A stretch of 42,205 nt of DNA, from assembly GCA_947259885.1 (NCBI GenBank), contig CAMYNW010000026.1, positions 1 to 42,205 on the forward strand. Direction: 5' to 3'. Origin of the DNA: an uncultured Gammaproteobacteria bacterium. GTDB taxonomy: Bacteria > Pseudomonadota > Gammaproteobacteria > Arenicellales > Poriferihabitantaceae. The notes below the pieces were generated by a model that saw nothing but the letters and a program-made list of their open reading frames with translations, did not search any database and had not been told where the DNA came from. Position 1 is the stretch's first letter. Each line of letters starts with the position of its first letter. Made by a program: the position numbers and the translations under genes. Below, one piece after another: positions 27,742 to 37,144 of this stretch.

Positions 27742-27760
27742 TGACCGGTGGGTGACCGGT
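27742..27760 (+). repeat. TGACCGGT direct repeat before rseA
   Basis: TGACCGGT occurs at 27742-27749 and again at 27753-27760, a period of 11 bases, in the gap between rpoE and rseA. Each copy contains the palindrome ACCGGT. One-turn spacing is compatible with a protein-binding site or with structure near the rseA start; no function is known. Confidence 0.4.
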
Positions 27761-27780
27761 ATCAGCTAATTGATATGATT

Positions 27781-28347
27781 ATGAAAAACACTGTTTCGGA
27801 ACTAATTGACCAGCGGGTCGCTCCCCATGACCTTGCTGACTTCATCGATCAGGTTGCAAAAGACCATAGGGCGCTTGGAAAATGGCGGAATTATCACTTG
27901 ATTGGTGATGTTATTCGGGGAGAGGTGACCTCTACAGGCAATTGTATGATGGGCCGCGTACAGCAGGCTCTAGAGGCCGAGCCAACCGTGTTGGCACCCA
28001 TAGCCGAGCCGGTGACGAATAATATAGAGGTGGTTCGCCCCTCAAATATTGAGGCCTTGAAATCCGCAGGGATGTTTGCGGTTGCGGCGTCGATCGTACT
28101 TATGGCCGTTTTGACACTATCTCCTGGTGCCCCCATGGCTGAACGGGATGGTTCTGAAATAGCACGAAATACCGTAAATCGTGCGCCAGAAGTGGCTACA
28201 ACGAACTTGACCGAACCTGGTCAGCAGCAGGCATTTGAGACTGAGTTTGGCCAGATGTTAGTCGAGCACGGTGAGTTTACTGCGGCCTCGGGCTTAAATG
28301 GTCTGATAGCGTATGCCAAACTGGTGAGTAATGAGAATCTCGAGTAG
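27781..28347 (+). CDS. rseA: anti-sigma-E factor RseA/MucA
   Basis: RseA spans the inner membrane and sequesters RpoE until proteolysed. The N-terminal cytoplasmic domain reads VSELIDQRVAPHDLADFIDQV...GKWRNYHLIGDVIRGE, the sigma-binding fold. A transmembrane helix follows at about 96-114 (GMFAVAASIVLMAVLTL), then a short periplasmic tail. I chose ATG 27781 (MKNTVSELIDQ) because MucA/RseA homologues begin just before this motif. ATG 27775 and GTG 27748 are in-frame alternatives, and none has a strong ribosome-binding site. A gap of about 135 bases after rpoE is longer than in most rpoE operons. Confidence 0.9.
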   Translation: MKNTVSELIDQRVAPHDLADFIDQVAKDHRALGKWRNYHLIGDVIRGEVTSTGNCMMGRVQQALEAEPTVLAPIAEPVTNNIEVVRPSNIEALKSAGMFAVAASIVLMAVLTLSPGAPMAERDGSEIARNTVNRAPEVATTNLTEPGQQQAFETEFGQMLVEHGEFTAASGLNGLIAYAKLVSNENLE

Positions 28348-28371
28348 CCACTGGAAACATATGCAGATTAC

Positions 28372-29379
28372 ATGAGTGTATTGCCTCATTTCCGAATGCG
28401 GAAAATCAGTTTAAAGGCTGGAATCCGCGCTCTTTTCATTATCTGGGTAAACAGCAGTATTGGGGTTTTATATGCCTCCGAAGAGGCCGCTGACTGGCTG
28501 ATGAAAATTAATGATGCTGCCGCCCATCTAAGCTTTGCGGGGGATTTTGTTTATGTGCACGACGACCAAGTCGAGGCGATGACAGTTGTGCGGCGGGTGC
28601 AGGATGGAGCCATGCAGGAGAGATTGTATGCGTTAAACGGTGAGGCTCGTGAGGTGGTTCGTGACATGGACCGTGTATGGTGTTACATCCCCGACAAAAA
28701 TGTAGGGGTTCACGATTATCGGCAGACTTCGGAAAGTGGTTTTCCAAGAATCCTTGCAGCAGATATTGATGATCTGAGACAAAACTATTTATTTGAGCTT
28801 GGCGGCCGACTGCGCGTTGCTGATCGCATGACCACGCAAGTCAAGGTCTTACCTCGAGATAACTATCGTTATGGATACCACCTGTGGGCGGATGAGGAAA
28901 GCGGTCTATTACTAAGGTCCGACCTGATAGATGCGGCCGGTGACAGCGTTGAACAGTACCTTTTTGTAAATATCGAGATCGGACGAGAGATAGCGGATAG
29001 CGAACTAGAATCGGTTACCAGCAAAGATCAATTGGTATGGTACGGTATGGACCGACCAAACCTGACCACAGATGTGAATCAAGGACAATGGCAGGTTATC
29101 GATTTACCTGCAGGCTATCGTTTGACCAAACACATACTCCGAATGACGCCAATGGACATGGAAGAAGAAGAGCATATGGTGTTTACAGATGGCCTATCGT
29201 CGGTTTCCATCTTTGTAAAGAAGGCCAAGCAAGGTCAGAGTACGGTCATAGGACTGTCTAAAATGGGCGCTGTGCATGCTTACCGTAATAACATAGAAAA
29301 TCACTGGGTTACGGTTATGGGTGAAGTACCTGCGGAAACTGTTCAGCATCTGGCAAAACAGATTAGTTTTCGGCAATAG
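28372..29379 (+). CDS. rseB: periplasmic sigma-E regulator RseB/MucB
   Basis: RseB binds the periplasmic tail of RseA and protects it from DegS until it senses mislocalised lipids or lipoproteins. The 335-residue protein has a signal sequence (about 13-36), a large lipid-binding domain with the family motifs ADWLMKINDAA...SFAGDFVYVHDDQVEAM and ADEESGLLLRSDLID, and a smaller C-terminal domain (DGLSSVSIFVKKA...GAVHAYRNNIENHWVTVMGEVPAETV). It is 24 bases after rseA. rseC and the DegP-type protease gene that often follow are absent. Confidence 0.95.
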   Translation: MSVLPHFRMRKISLKAGIRALFIIWVNSSIGVLYASEEAADWLMKINDAAAHLSFAGDFVYVHDDQVEAMTVVRRVQDGAMQERLYALNGEAREVVRDMDRVWCYIPDKNVGVHDYRQTSESGFPRILAADIDDLRQNYLFELGGRLRVADRMTTQVKVLPRDNYRYGYHLWADEESGLLLRSDLIDAAGDSVEQYLFVNIEIGREIADSELESVTSKDQLVWYGMDRPNLTTDVNQGQWQVIDLPAGYRLTKHILRMTPMDMEEEEHMVFTDGLSSVSIFVKKAKQGQSTVIGLSKMGAVHAYRNNIENHWVTVMGEVPAETVQHLAKQISFRQ

Positions 29380-29534
29380 AATTATATTGATTCGTTGAAC
29401 AACTCAGCCCATAAGTCAGATAGAAAGCGCCACTGTTTGTAATACTATACTCTAGGGTTGACCTACTCAAGCTTTACCTCGACCTTTAAATCCCTTAAGT
29501 TCGGTGGCAGAGTTATTGACCTGCCAAGTACTTG

Positions 29535-31049
29535 ATGTCCTCTCTCCTGTCAGAACTATCAACCAGCCAGACTCTGGCTGCGATCGATCTTGGTTCCAAT
29601 AGCTTTCATATGGTAATTGCTGAGCAGGACGAGAATGGAAGATTACAACTGATAGATCGGGTTAAGGAAATGGTGAGACTGAATGCCGGTCTCGATCAGG
29701 ATGGAAACTTAAGCGAAGAGTCGCAGCAAAGAGCTATGGAGTGCCTTGATAGATTCAGTCAGAGGCTACGAGCAATTCCACCGCAACAGGTTCGGGCCGT
29801 AGGAACCAATACCTTTCGCGCCGCACGCAATGCGGATGAATTTATTGCCCGCGCGGAACATGCATTGGGGCACCATATCTCGATTATCTCTGGTCGTGAG
29901 GAAGCACGGTTAGTGTATCTAGGTGCGGCTTTCAGTCTGGAAAGTAGCGGAAAGCAACGTTTGGTGATTGATATCGGCGGTGGCAGTACCGAATTAATTA
30001 TCGGGAAAGGATATAAGGCGATTACGATGAATTCGCTCTATATGGGATGCGTCAGCTTCAGTCGCAGATTTTTCCCCCAAGGAAAAATTACTTTGAAGCG
30101 ATTGCAAAAGGCCCGGCTAGCGGCCTTTTATGAGTTGGAGCCCGTTACTCAGCATTATCTACGTATGGGGTGGCAAGAGGTGGTGGGTACATCAGGAACG
30201 ATCAGAGCGGTAGATGACTTGTCTCGGGCACTAGGTTTGAACCAGGACTGGCTGTCAAATAAAAGTTTTCCACTGATAGATGAGTACCTCATCAAGCGCC
30301 GATCCGCCAACAAGCTTGACCATATTTCAGAACAAAGAATGCCGGTCTTTGCTGGTGGATACGCAATTATTTCCGCAATTTTCAAGGCGTTGGGACTAGA
30401 GCGTCTTGATTGCGCAAGCGGAGCCCTGAGAGAAGGGGTGCTGTATGATTTAAACGGTAGGTTACAAAATCACGACTCACGCGACCAGGGTGTTGACGCT
30501 ATTGTAAGTCGCTTTGGCCTGGATATGGAACAATCAGAGCGGATCGAATTGACATGCTTAGAGCTGCTTGATCAAGTCGAGGAACCTTTGCAGTTGGATC
30601 AGGTAGTTCATCACAAACTATTGGGTTGGGCCAGTCGATTGCATGAAATTGGAATAAGCATAGCTTTTAACCAACATCACAAGCATGGCAGTTATATTGT
30701 CGAAAATAGTGATATCGATGGCTTTTCGCGGCAACAACAAAGATTGCTGGCGTTGTTAATTCGGAGTCATCGTCAGAAATTTCCTTCGGGTCTGTTTCAG
30801 GGACTATCGGAGCCAACCAGATCTTGGTTACAGCACCTGGCAGTGCTGCTGCGGTTAAGCGTTGCGTTGAACCGAAGCCGATCCGGAACTCCGAAAGATC
30901 AGGTAACGCTTAAAGTTAACAAAAACAATCTGCAGCTTTCGATAGACCGCATGTGGTGTGAAGATCATCCGCTAACGGTTATGGACCTGGAGCTGGAGCG
31001 GAATTACCTGAAACAGGCAGGAATAGAGGTCAAGATAAAGCAACGGTGA
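29535..31049 (+). CDS. ppx: exopolyphosphatase (Ppx/GppA family)
   Basis: Ppx removes terminal phosphates from polyphosphate; relatives (GppA) hydrolyse pppGpp. The 504-residue protein has the ASKHA phosphate loops AAIDLGSNSFHMVIAE (about 15-30), VIDIGGGSTELIIGKG and GTSGTIRAVDDLS, and a C-terminal HD-like region containing LHEIGISIAFNQHHKHGSYIV. Length and domain content favour Ppx over short GppA forms. ATG 29535 is preferred; a TTG directly before it is possible. The 155-base gap after rseB suggests its own promoter. It converges on the 2-phosphoglycerate-kinase-like gene 24 bases away. Confidence 0.93.
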   Translation: MSSLLSELSTSQTLAAIDLGSNSFHMVIAEQDENGRLQLIDRVKEMVRLNAGLDQDGNLSEESQQRAMECLDRFSQRLRAIPPQQVRAVGTNTFRAARNADEFIARAEHALGHHISIISGREEARLVYLGAAFSLESSGKQRLVIDIGGGSTELIIGKGYKAITMNSLYMGCVSFSRRFFPQGKITLKRLQKARLAAFYELEPVTQHYLRMGWQEVVGTSGTIRAVDDLSRALGLNQDWLSNKSFPLIDEYLIKRRSANKLDHISEQRMPVFAGGYAIISAIFKALGLERLDCASGALREGVLYDLNGRLQNHDSRDQGVDAIVSRFGLDMEQSERIELTCLELLDQVEEPLQLDQVVHHKLLGWASRLHEIGISIAFNQHHKHGSYIVENSDIDGFSRQQQRLLALLIRSHRQKFPSGLFQGLSEPTRSWLQHLAVLLRLSVALNRSRSGTPKDQVTLKVNKNNLQLSIDRMWCEDHPLTVMDLELERNYLKQAGIEVKIKQR

Positions 31050-31073
31050 TAATCGAATTTGAGAATTTGATTA
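31050..31073. terminator. inverted repeat between convergent ppx and the kinase gene
   Basis: TAATCGAATT (31050-31059) and AATTTGATTA (31064-31073) form 10-base arms with one mismatch around a TGAG loop, filling the whole gap between two convergent stop codons. It is AT-rich, so as a factor-independent terminator it would be weak, but position and symmetry suggest a shared bidirectional one. Confidence 0.4.
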
Positions 31074-32270
31074 CTAGGCCTGTGTGTAGTCTGTTCTTAG
31101 CGTTTTAATTTTGCCCTTATAGTGGGCCTCCAAAGTTTCGGTTACGGTTCTGCATATATCTGAAATAGTCTCATCGATATCGACATTATCGACAATTTCA
31201 ATATCAGCTGCATCCGCATCTGAAAGGACTGCGGCCTGCAGCTGCCAGATCAGATCGAAATTATCCAGGTAGCGCTTAGCAGCGCGTTTTTCGGAGTCCT
31301 TGGAGCGGCCCTTAAAATTCCGCTTTAAGCGCTTTTGATCTAAAACACTCAACATAATCGGCACTGCAATGGCATCCTTTTTACTCAATTTGCTGTAAAG
31401 GCTAGGACCCAGGTGAACACCCTCCAGGATCACGGAGACCCGTTCATTGATTGCACGATTGAGAACCGCTTCGCAGGCTACAGAAACCATGTCGCTTTGC
31501 ATTTTAAACCCGCTGACCAAAGCGTCGGATTTATTCGCTTTATAGAATGCCTGTGTATGAAGCGCCTTGCCAGCGTTGAAAGAAGAACCATGCAGTGACG
31601 GGGACAGACGTTTAGGGATCAGAGCCCGCATAACCTCTCGCAACATGTCGGTCGACTGTGTCCGAATAATAGACATTTGATTGGCGAGTTCAGTCGCAAC
31701 AGTACTCTTTCCGCTTCCAGGGATCCCTCCGATCAAAATCAGCAAAGGTAAATGTGAGCGATTGAAATCACACCAGATGAGATAACAATCCGCTGATTTT
31801 TGCCCTGCAACTTTTCTCACCGTCTCATAGGTGTAAGTAATTAGCTGCTCGACCGAAATTTTTCGCATTTTTTCCCGAATCAGCATGCTGTGCACCTGGC
31901 GGGTAATGGTGTTGCAGGTCCCGGCAGGGATGCCGGCATTCAGCAATCGTTTGACAAATATACCTCTTGAGAACAACTCCGCGTGGCCGTCGTCGCGTGT
32001 AACCTCGATAGATTCTGTGTAGATGGTGTCTCTAGGGTTCTGGCCCAGAACTATGCCAGGATGATCCTCCTTAAGCGTATCGATGATTTTCTTACGCAGA
32101 TTCTCGGTTGTGATCGTTTCCACATCCTCGAGATCTTCCCGAATTTCGCTGGCTAGCTTATATGCATCAACAAATTCGAGGCCGGATCGCTGCAATGATT
32201 TTATAAGCATTCCACGAAGGAACGGTATTTTGGTATCTTCTTGTTCATCTATAACCAGCAGTTTTGCCAT
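31074..32270 (-). CDS. 2-phosphoglycerate kinase-like protein with ATP-cone-like domains
   Basis: The C-terminal half (about 175-398) is a P-loop kinase with Walker A GGIPGSGKST at 181-190, then STDMLREVMRALIP, ILEGVHLGPSLY and RAAKRYLDNFDLIWQLQ. These features resemble archaeal 2-phosphoglycerate kinase, which in thermophilic methanogens starts cyclic 2,3-diphosphoglycerate synthesis. The N-terminal part holds an ATP-cone-like segment (about 12-70, FLRGMLIKSLQRSG...ITTENLRKKIIDTLKE) and a second helical repeat of similar form (about 95-155). Scattered bacterial relatives exist and their role is unknown. It is 32 bases downstream of avtA on the same strand with AGG before its ATG, so co-transcription is likely. 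No cyclic-diphosphoglycerate synthetase gene is visible here. Confidence 0.8.
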   Translation of the reverse strand: MAKLLVIDEQEDTKIPFLRGMLIKSLQRSGLEFVDAYKLASEIREDLEDVETITTENLRKKIIDTLKEDHPGIVLGQNPRDTIYTESIEVTRDDGHAELFSRGIFVKRLLNAGIPAGTCNTITRQVHSMLIREKMRKISVEQLITYTYETVRKVAGQKSADCYLIWCDFNRSHLPLLILIGGIPGSGKSTVATELANQMSIIRTQSTDMLREVMRALIPKRLSPSLHGSSFNAGKALHTQAFYKANKSDALVSGFKMQSDMVSVACEAVLNRAINERVSVILEGVHLGPSLYSKLSKKDAIAVPIMLSVLDQKRLKRNFKGRSKDSEKRAAKRYLDNFDLIWQLQAAVLSDADAADIEIVDNVDIDETISDICRTVTETLEAHYKGKIKTLRTDYTQA

Positions 32271-32302
32271 TTAGCTAGACCTGGATTTCGTGATTGGTAG
32301 AG

Positions 32303-33583
32303 TTAGGCATTACTAACTTTGGAAGCACCTTTAAGATAGGCGATTCGAACCTGATCCGCAATGATTTCTATTCCTTTGATGACATCAGTTTCACTAGCTG
32401 CATAGCTCACCCTTATGCACTCATTGCGATGCTGCCATGAGGAGTCGAGTCCAGGAAAAAAGTGATGCCCGGCAATGACCAGCACGCCACGGGCTTTTAG
32501 CCGTTGATACAATTCTTCACTAGATATCGGTAAACCTTCAAACCAAAGCCAAAGAAAAATCGCGCCTTCAGAAACATGAATCCTGACCGGCAGATCCGAC
32601 ATTAACTGATCCACCAACCCAATTGTATTATCTGAACGGTTTCTGTAAAAAGGTTTGACGATGTTCTGGCACAAGTGAAGAATTTCGCCCGAGGCCATAA
32701 TATTAGTGATCAAACCAGGGCCAAATCTGCCGGGGGCCAGTGTAAATATGGCATTGGATCCTGAAATCAGTTCTATCAGTGGTTCGGCGGCAATTATAAT
32801 TCCGGCTCTAGTGCCGGGAAGCCCTAGTTTAGAGAGGCTAAGACAGAGAATAATATTTGTATCCCAAACCGGAGTTGCGTCTGTAAAAATAATTCCGGGA
32901 AACGGCAGACCATAAGCGCCATCCAAAATGAGAGGTATGCCCTTATTGGCGGCCAATTGACGCAACTTGTTTAACTCGTTGTCGGTCACAACATTTCCCG
33001 TAGGATTTGTAGGTCGTGAGATACAGACTGCGCCAATATCGTGGTTCACTTCCAAGTGCTCGAAATCAACCCTGTACTTAAATAACAGCTCGTCTCGCTT
33101 TTCGATCAGTGGTTGATTGGCGGTGAAAATTGATTGTTCTCCAAGTCCGACATCAGCATAGCCAATATACTCGGGAGTCATCGGTAGTAGAATTTTTTTA
33201 AAGCTACCGTCTGGAAATGCACCGCTAAACAGGTTAAAAAGAATGCCAAATCCAGCCTGGCTGCCGTTTGTTATTGCAATATTCGATGGTGTTACCGGCC
33301 ATCCTAGATTCTGCTGCAGCATTGTCGCCAACGCCCCGGCAAACATCCGGTTTCCTTGCGGAGTGTCATAATTGCCTATCATGTTTTCAAATTCTCGACC
33401 ACGGCTCATCAGTGCCATCATCTCGCGTCTGAAAACCTTTTCCATAGCAGGTATCGTCGCCGGATTTCCACCCCCTAACATGTGTAGCTTGGTCTCAGTA
33501 TTTACAGCATGACCGAGGTCATTCATCAACTGTAAAATCCCGCTTTCTGGATTGAACTGTCTGGAAAAATTAGAAAATATCAA
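32303..33583 (-). CDS. avtA: valine-pyruvate aminotransferase (AvtA-like)
   Basis: A fold-type I PLP aminotransferase of the AvtA class, which interconverts valine/2-ketoisovalerate and alanine/pyruvate. The 426-residue protein shares the AvtA start pattern (FSNFSRQFNPESGILQLMNDLG), GGGNPATIP, NYDTPQGN, ITNGSQAGFGILFNLF, the RPTNPTGNV loop, and the PLP lysine in SLSKLGLPGTRAG (Lys252). The initiation codon is TTG (33581-33583): the frame starts here exactly where AvtA proteins do, and there is no nearby ATG. It lies 93 bases downstream of prc and 32 bases before the 2-phosphoglycerate-kinase-like gene. Confidence 0.92.
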   Translation of the reverse strand: MIFSNFSRQFNPESGILQLMNDLGHAVNTETKLHMLGGGNPATIPAMEKVFRREMMALMSRGREFENMIGNYDTPQGNRMFAGALATMLQQNLGWPVTPSNIAITNGSQAGFGILFNLFSGAFPDGSFKKILLPMTPEYIGYADVGLGEQSIFTANQPLIEKRDELLFKYRVDFEHLEVNHDIGAVCISRPTNPTGNVVTDNELNKLRQLAANKGIPLILDGAYGLPFPGIIFTDATPVWDTNIILCLSLSKLGLPGTRAGIIIAAEPLIELISGSNAIFTLAPGRFGPGLITNIMASGEILHLCQNIVKPFYRNRSDNTIGLVDQLMSDLPVRIHVSEGAIFLWLWFEGLPISSEELYQRLKARGVLVIAGHHFFPGLDSSWQHRNECIRVSYAASETDVIKGIEIIADQVRIAYLKGASKVSNA

Positions 33584-33676
33584 GCTGCTGGTCTTGAAGT
33601 GGCCGCAGAAATCATTGCGTTTAATTTTACCAAAAGATACAGAATAGTATCCTGTCAGCTCGCGACTAAAGAGTTG

Positions 33677-35950
33677 TCAGTTGTTTAGTACCTGGGCCGG
33701 TTCTAGGCGCTCCACCAGGTTGCTATCAGCGCTTTGGTTGAGCCCTGTAAAATGAATAATATCTCCCAGGATTTGCGCAGACTCCAAGACAAATACATCG
33801 GGTTGACGATCGCTATCGTTGCGTTTTTGCTCGGCTTTATCGAATTCTTCCAGAGCGTCTATATCGGCAAAAATCTCTTCACCCATCGCAGCACGTTTGC
33901 GATTCTCAAGGTCAAGTCGTTCTTGATCACGAATTCCTCGTTCACCGCGGCGCGCCACCTCGTTCAGTGTCACCGATTTTATTTCTCTCCGCTCCCGGTT
34001 GATTTCTGAGACATCCATATAGTAACGGAACTCAGGATTGTTTTTTATTCGGTCAACGTGTTGCGTTCGCGCGCGCTCAAGAATGTCTTCCGAAATCCCA
34101 CCTTGAAACTGCTCAAATTTTGCCTGCATAATCTTACGCCAGGGAATTGCATTGTCGTAGGACCTTTCGCCAACTTCGGATTCCGGATCAGATGTCGGCC
34201 AGATGAGGTCTGGGGTAACACCGCGAAACTGAGTGCTGTCTCCGTTAATTCTAAAAAATTGCGCAATAGTAACTTTGAGCTGTCCTAAATTGCCGTCATT
34301 ACGGGCAAAACGATTGAGGTTAACCAGGTTCTGTACCGTCCCCTTGCCGAAAGTGGGTTCGCCAATAATTAATCCTCGTCTATAATCTTGTATCGCACCT
34401 GCGAATATTTCTGAAGCTGATGCACTATAGCCATCCACCAACACCACGAGTGGGCCATCATAGACAATCTCCGGGTCCGGATCCCTATCTACCTGAACAT
34501 TGCCACCTGAGTTTTCCACCTGCACTACAGGTCCCTGGGGAATAAATAACCCAGTGAGTGCGATGGCTTCGGTCAGTGCACCTCCACCATTTCCACGTAG
34601 ATCGATGACCAGGCCGTCAATACCTTCCGATTTGAACTCCAATAATAGATTCCGAACGTCACGAGTAGTGCTTTTGTAATCAGAATCACCGCCATGCATG
34701 CCGTCAAAATCCACGTAAAAAGAGGGTAGTTCAATCAGACCAATTCTTGCTTGGCTGTTTTCTGTGGTGATATCGAGGGTTTCCTTTCGCGCAGCTTGTT
34801 CTTCAAGTCGGATTTCATCACGCACAATTTCAATGATCTCAGTGTCGCCTTCAAGGCCGGCTTCACCCGGTAATATTTCCAGCTTGACAACTGAAGCCTT
34901 TGGGCCGCGGATTAGCTCAACCACGTCATCGAGTCGCCAACCTATGACATCGATAATGTCACTGCTGCCCTGGCCTACACCGATGATTCGATCTTCCGCC
35001 TTCAGCATCCCGCCCATATCCGCGGGACCGCCCGGCACAATTCGCCTGACCAATGTGTATTCATTGTCAGTCTGGAGGACTGCACCGATTCCCTCTAGTG
35101 ACAGGCGCATGTTTATCTTAAAATTCTCGCTCGCACGAGGAGAAAAGTAGCTGGTATGAGGTTCTATTGAGTTCACATAAGCGTTTACGAACGTCTGGAA
35201 TACGTCTTCTGATTTGAACTGCCTTGTACGCCGCGCTATATGCGTGTAGCGGCGGTCAAGCGTTGTCCAAATTTCATTTTCTTGTTTGTCCGCCAGGCGA
35301 AGGCTTAGGATGTCGTTCTTAATCCGTCTGCGCCAAAGATCGTCCAATTCCCCGGTATCGTTAGCCCATTTAGCTTCCTCTCGATCCAGTTGATAGGCTT
35401 CTTCGAGAGTAAAATCAAACTCTTTATTCAGTCGTTCGAGTGCAAATTCAATTCGCTGCTCGACCCGAGTACGAAAGATGCTAAAGATCGCAAATGCAGG
35501 CTTAAGGGTTCCTTCACGAATAAAATCATCGAATTCGGTTTGAAGTCTGGAGAACTGGTCAATGTCCGATTGCAGGAAAAAGCTTTTACTTGGATCAAGT
35601 TGATCCAGATACGCGTCCAGAACCTCGACCGAGAAAATGTCGTCGAGCGTCACTGTGCGGTAGTGAGATTTGTCGATCAGATAGTTGATCAATTTGAGCG
35701 TTCGCTGTTGTTTGGCATTGCTCGCAGGTACCGCAGTTTCCCCGAGATCGGCCATATCGGCCCGAACATCCGCTACAGTCAGTGCATAAAACGCGGTGAC
35801 GAGGCAAAGCAGGCCTGCGGACACAAGCTTTAGAGCTTTTTCCGTAAATTTTCCAGCGGATGCACTATCCCTAATAGCTGAGCTCAACCAACTCCTGATT
35901 TTAGGGTGGTGAATGAAAGAATAATAGTGATTCGAGAGTACCCTTGGCAC
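33677..35950 (-). CDS. prc: tail-specific protease Prc (C-terminal processing peptidase)
   Basis: Prc is a periplasmic S41 serine protease that trims or degrades proteins with nonpolar C-termini, including penicillin-binding protein 3 and murein hydrolases. The 757-residue chain has a hydrophobic export segment (about 41-60), a long helical N-terminal domain (80-270), a PDZ domain (about 285-365), and the S41 core with the GYSASASEIF Ser511 and the GEPTFGKGT Lys536 dyad. A C-terminal helical domain has an Arg/Glu-rich stretch. The start is GTG at 35950, supported by GAGGT about 10 bases upstream; no ATG precedes the signal segment. It probably heads a prc-avtA-kinase transcript. Confidence 0.96.
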   Translation of the reverse strand: MPRVLSNHYYSFIHHPKIRSWLSSAIRDSASAGKFTEKALKLVSAGLLCLVTAFYALTVADVRADMADLGETAVPASNAKQQRTLKLINYLIDKSHYRTVTLDDIFSVEVLDAYLDQLDPSKSFFLQSDIDQFSRLQTEFDDFIREGTLKPAFAIFSIFRTRVEQRIEFALERLNKEFDFTLEEAYQLDREEAKWANDTGELDDLWRRRIKNDILSLRLADKQENEIWTTLDRRYTHIARRTRQFKSEDVFQTFVNAYVNSIEPHTSYFSPRASENFKINMRLSLEGIGAVLQTDNEYTLVRRIVPGGPADMGGMLKAEDRIIGVGQGSSDIIDVIGWRLDDVVELIRGPKASVVKLEILPGEAGLEGDTEIIEIVRDEIRLEEQAARKETLDITTENSQARIGLIELPSFYVDFDGMHGGDSDYKSTTRDVRNLLLEFKSEGIDGLVIDLRGNGGGALTEAIALTGLFIPQGPVVQVENSGGNVQVDRDPDPEIVYDGPLVVLVDGYSASASEIFAGAIQDYRRGLIIGEPTFGKGTVQNLVNLNRFARNDGNLGQLKVTIAQFFRINGDSTQFRGVTPDLIWPTSDPESEVGERSYDNAIPWRKIMQAKFEQFQGGISEDILERARTQHVDRIKNNPEFRYYMDVSEINRERREIKSVTLNEVARRGERGIRDQERLDLENRKRAAMGEEIFADIDALEEFDKAEQKRNDSDRQPDVFVLESAQILGDIIHFTGLNQSADSNLVERLEPAQVLNN

Positions 35951-36160
35951 GCTAGTATTACCTCATTAATTCAATTTTCGTTCCTGGCCTTACATGGTCA
36001 TGAAATTCAGTCACGAGAATTGGGTTTGAATGTTCCTTGCTTGGTAAAGTGCGAATGTCTTTGTTAGACGTTCACCAATAATGAAGATTCCAATATTACA
36101 CCAAATTTATTGGCAAAAATGCCGAAAAGCATTGAAAGCGATTGAAAATCAAGAGAAATC

Positions 36161-37129
36161 TTAGGTGTCTTCCTGTAGTTCAGCGCTCCAAAGACCCACT
36201 GTTAGAGTTTGGTCATGGTTTGCAGAGGAACGGGCCTCCAGGATTTCATGTTTAACTCGACCAAATCCGTATCGACTGAACCACTTCTTGAGAGTGGAAC
36301 TGGCGAATCCCAGTCGATGGTGCGCATGTTGTTCGCGCAGAAATTCTAGGTCGTGAGGAAGGAAGTCAACAATCATCAATTGACCTCGGGGCTTTAACAG
36401 CCTTGCCGATTCTTTCACCACCTGTTCTGGATTGTCGCAATAGTGGAGTACCTGATGGATGGTGATGGCATCTGCGCAATTATCGTTTAATCCAGTATTA
36501 TGAATATCGCTCCGTCTAACGCTGCAGTTTGAAACCCCAGCGTTTTCAAGATTGCTACGCGCGACACTGAGCATCTCCCGGCTGAGATCGTATCCCACTC
36601 CTTTACGCACGTAAGGAGCAAGAATTTCGAGAATCCTCCCCGTGCCGGTTCCAAGATCGAGAAACAGATCGATTTCCCGATTCCGAACCAGTTCCACCAG
36701 CCTGTGTTCGATATCTGCATCGGATACCATACGCTCTCGAATAGAATCCCATTCCGCGGCGTGTTGACTAAAATAAGAAGCAGCTAAGCGAGTTTTCTTT
36801 TTACGAATCTCCTTTAATTTATGCTGGTCCCTCTCAAGTTCCGGGTCGTTCAAGTTAATCATTTGAACCAATCCTCTGGCAATATCCCGAATTCCTTCAC
36901 GGTCGCTTATTCGGTGAAACACCCAGGCGCCTTCCTGGTACCTCTCTAATAGGCCAGAATCGCACAGCAGCTTCAGGTGGCGACTAACCCTGGGTTGGCT
37001 CTGATCGAGTACCATTGTGAGTTCTGATACCGTTAGTTCGCTGTATTTGAGTGCGGCCAGAATCCGAAGGCGGGTTGATTCACCGGCGGCACGCAACGCG
37101 AGCAGAAGTTGATTTAGGTTAGGTTCCAC
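36161..37129 (-). CDS. ArsR-type regulator fused to SAM-dependent methyltransferase
   Basis: Residues about 8-85 are a winged helix-turn-helix of the ArsR/SmtB fold (STRLRILAALKYSELTVSELTMVLDQSQPRVSRHLKLLCDSGLL). The metal-binding cysteines of ArsR (CVC type) are absent, so it is not an arsenic or metal sensor of that kind. Residues about 115-320 are a class I methyltransferase with motif I LDLGTGTGRI (157-166), YDLSREML and VLHYCDNPEQVVKESARLLKPRG. Proteins with this architecture occur in proteobacteria near methionine-cycle genes, and the SAH-responsive SahR group belongs to the ArsR family. A regulator sensing SAM or SAH is the likeliest role (inference). A palindrome lies 16 bases before its start. 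Confidence 0.85.
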   Translation of the reverse strand: MEPNLNQLLLALRAAGESTRLRILAALKYSELTVSELTMVLDQSQPRVSRHLKLLCDSGLLERYQEGAWVFHRISDREGIRDIARGLVQMINLNDPELERDQHKLKEIRKKKTRLAASYFSQHAAEWDSIRERMVSDADIEHRLVELVRNREIDLFLDLGTGTGRILEILAPYVRKGVGYDLSREMLSVARSNLENAGVSNCSVRRSDIHNTGLNDNCADAITIHQVLHYCDNPEQVVKESARLLKPRGQLMIVDFLPHDLEFLREQHAHHRLGFASSTLKKWFSRYGFGRVKHEILEARSSANHDQTLTVGLWSAELQEDT

Positions 37130-37144
37130 AGTATATGAAAAATA

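Noticed and set aside
32340..32360. GATTCGAACC, resembling a tRNA T-loop on one strand
   Set aside because: It lies within the avtA C-terminus and no cloverleaf can be built around it.
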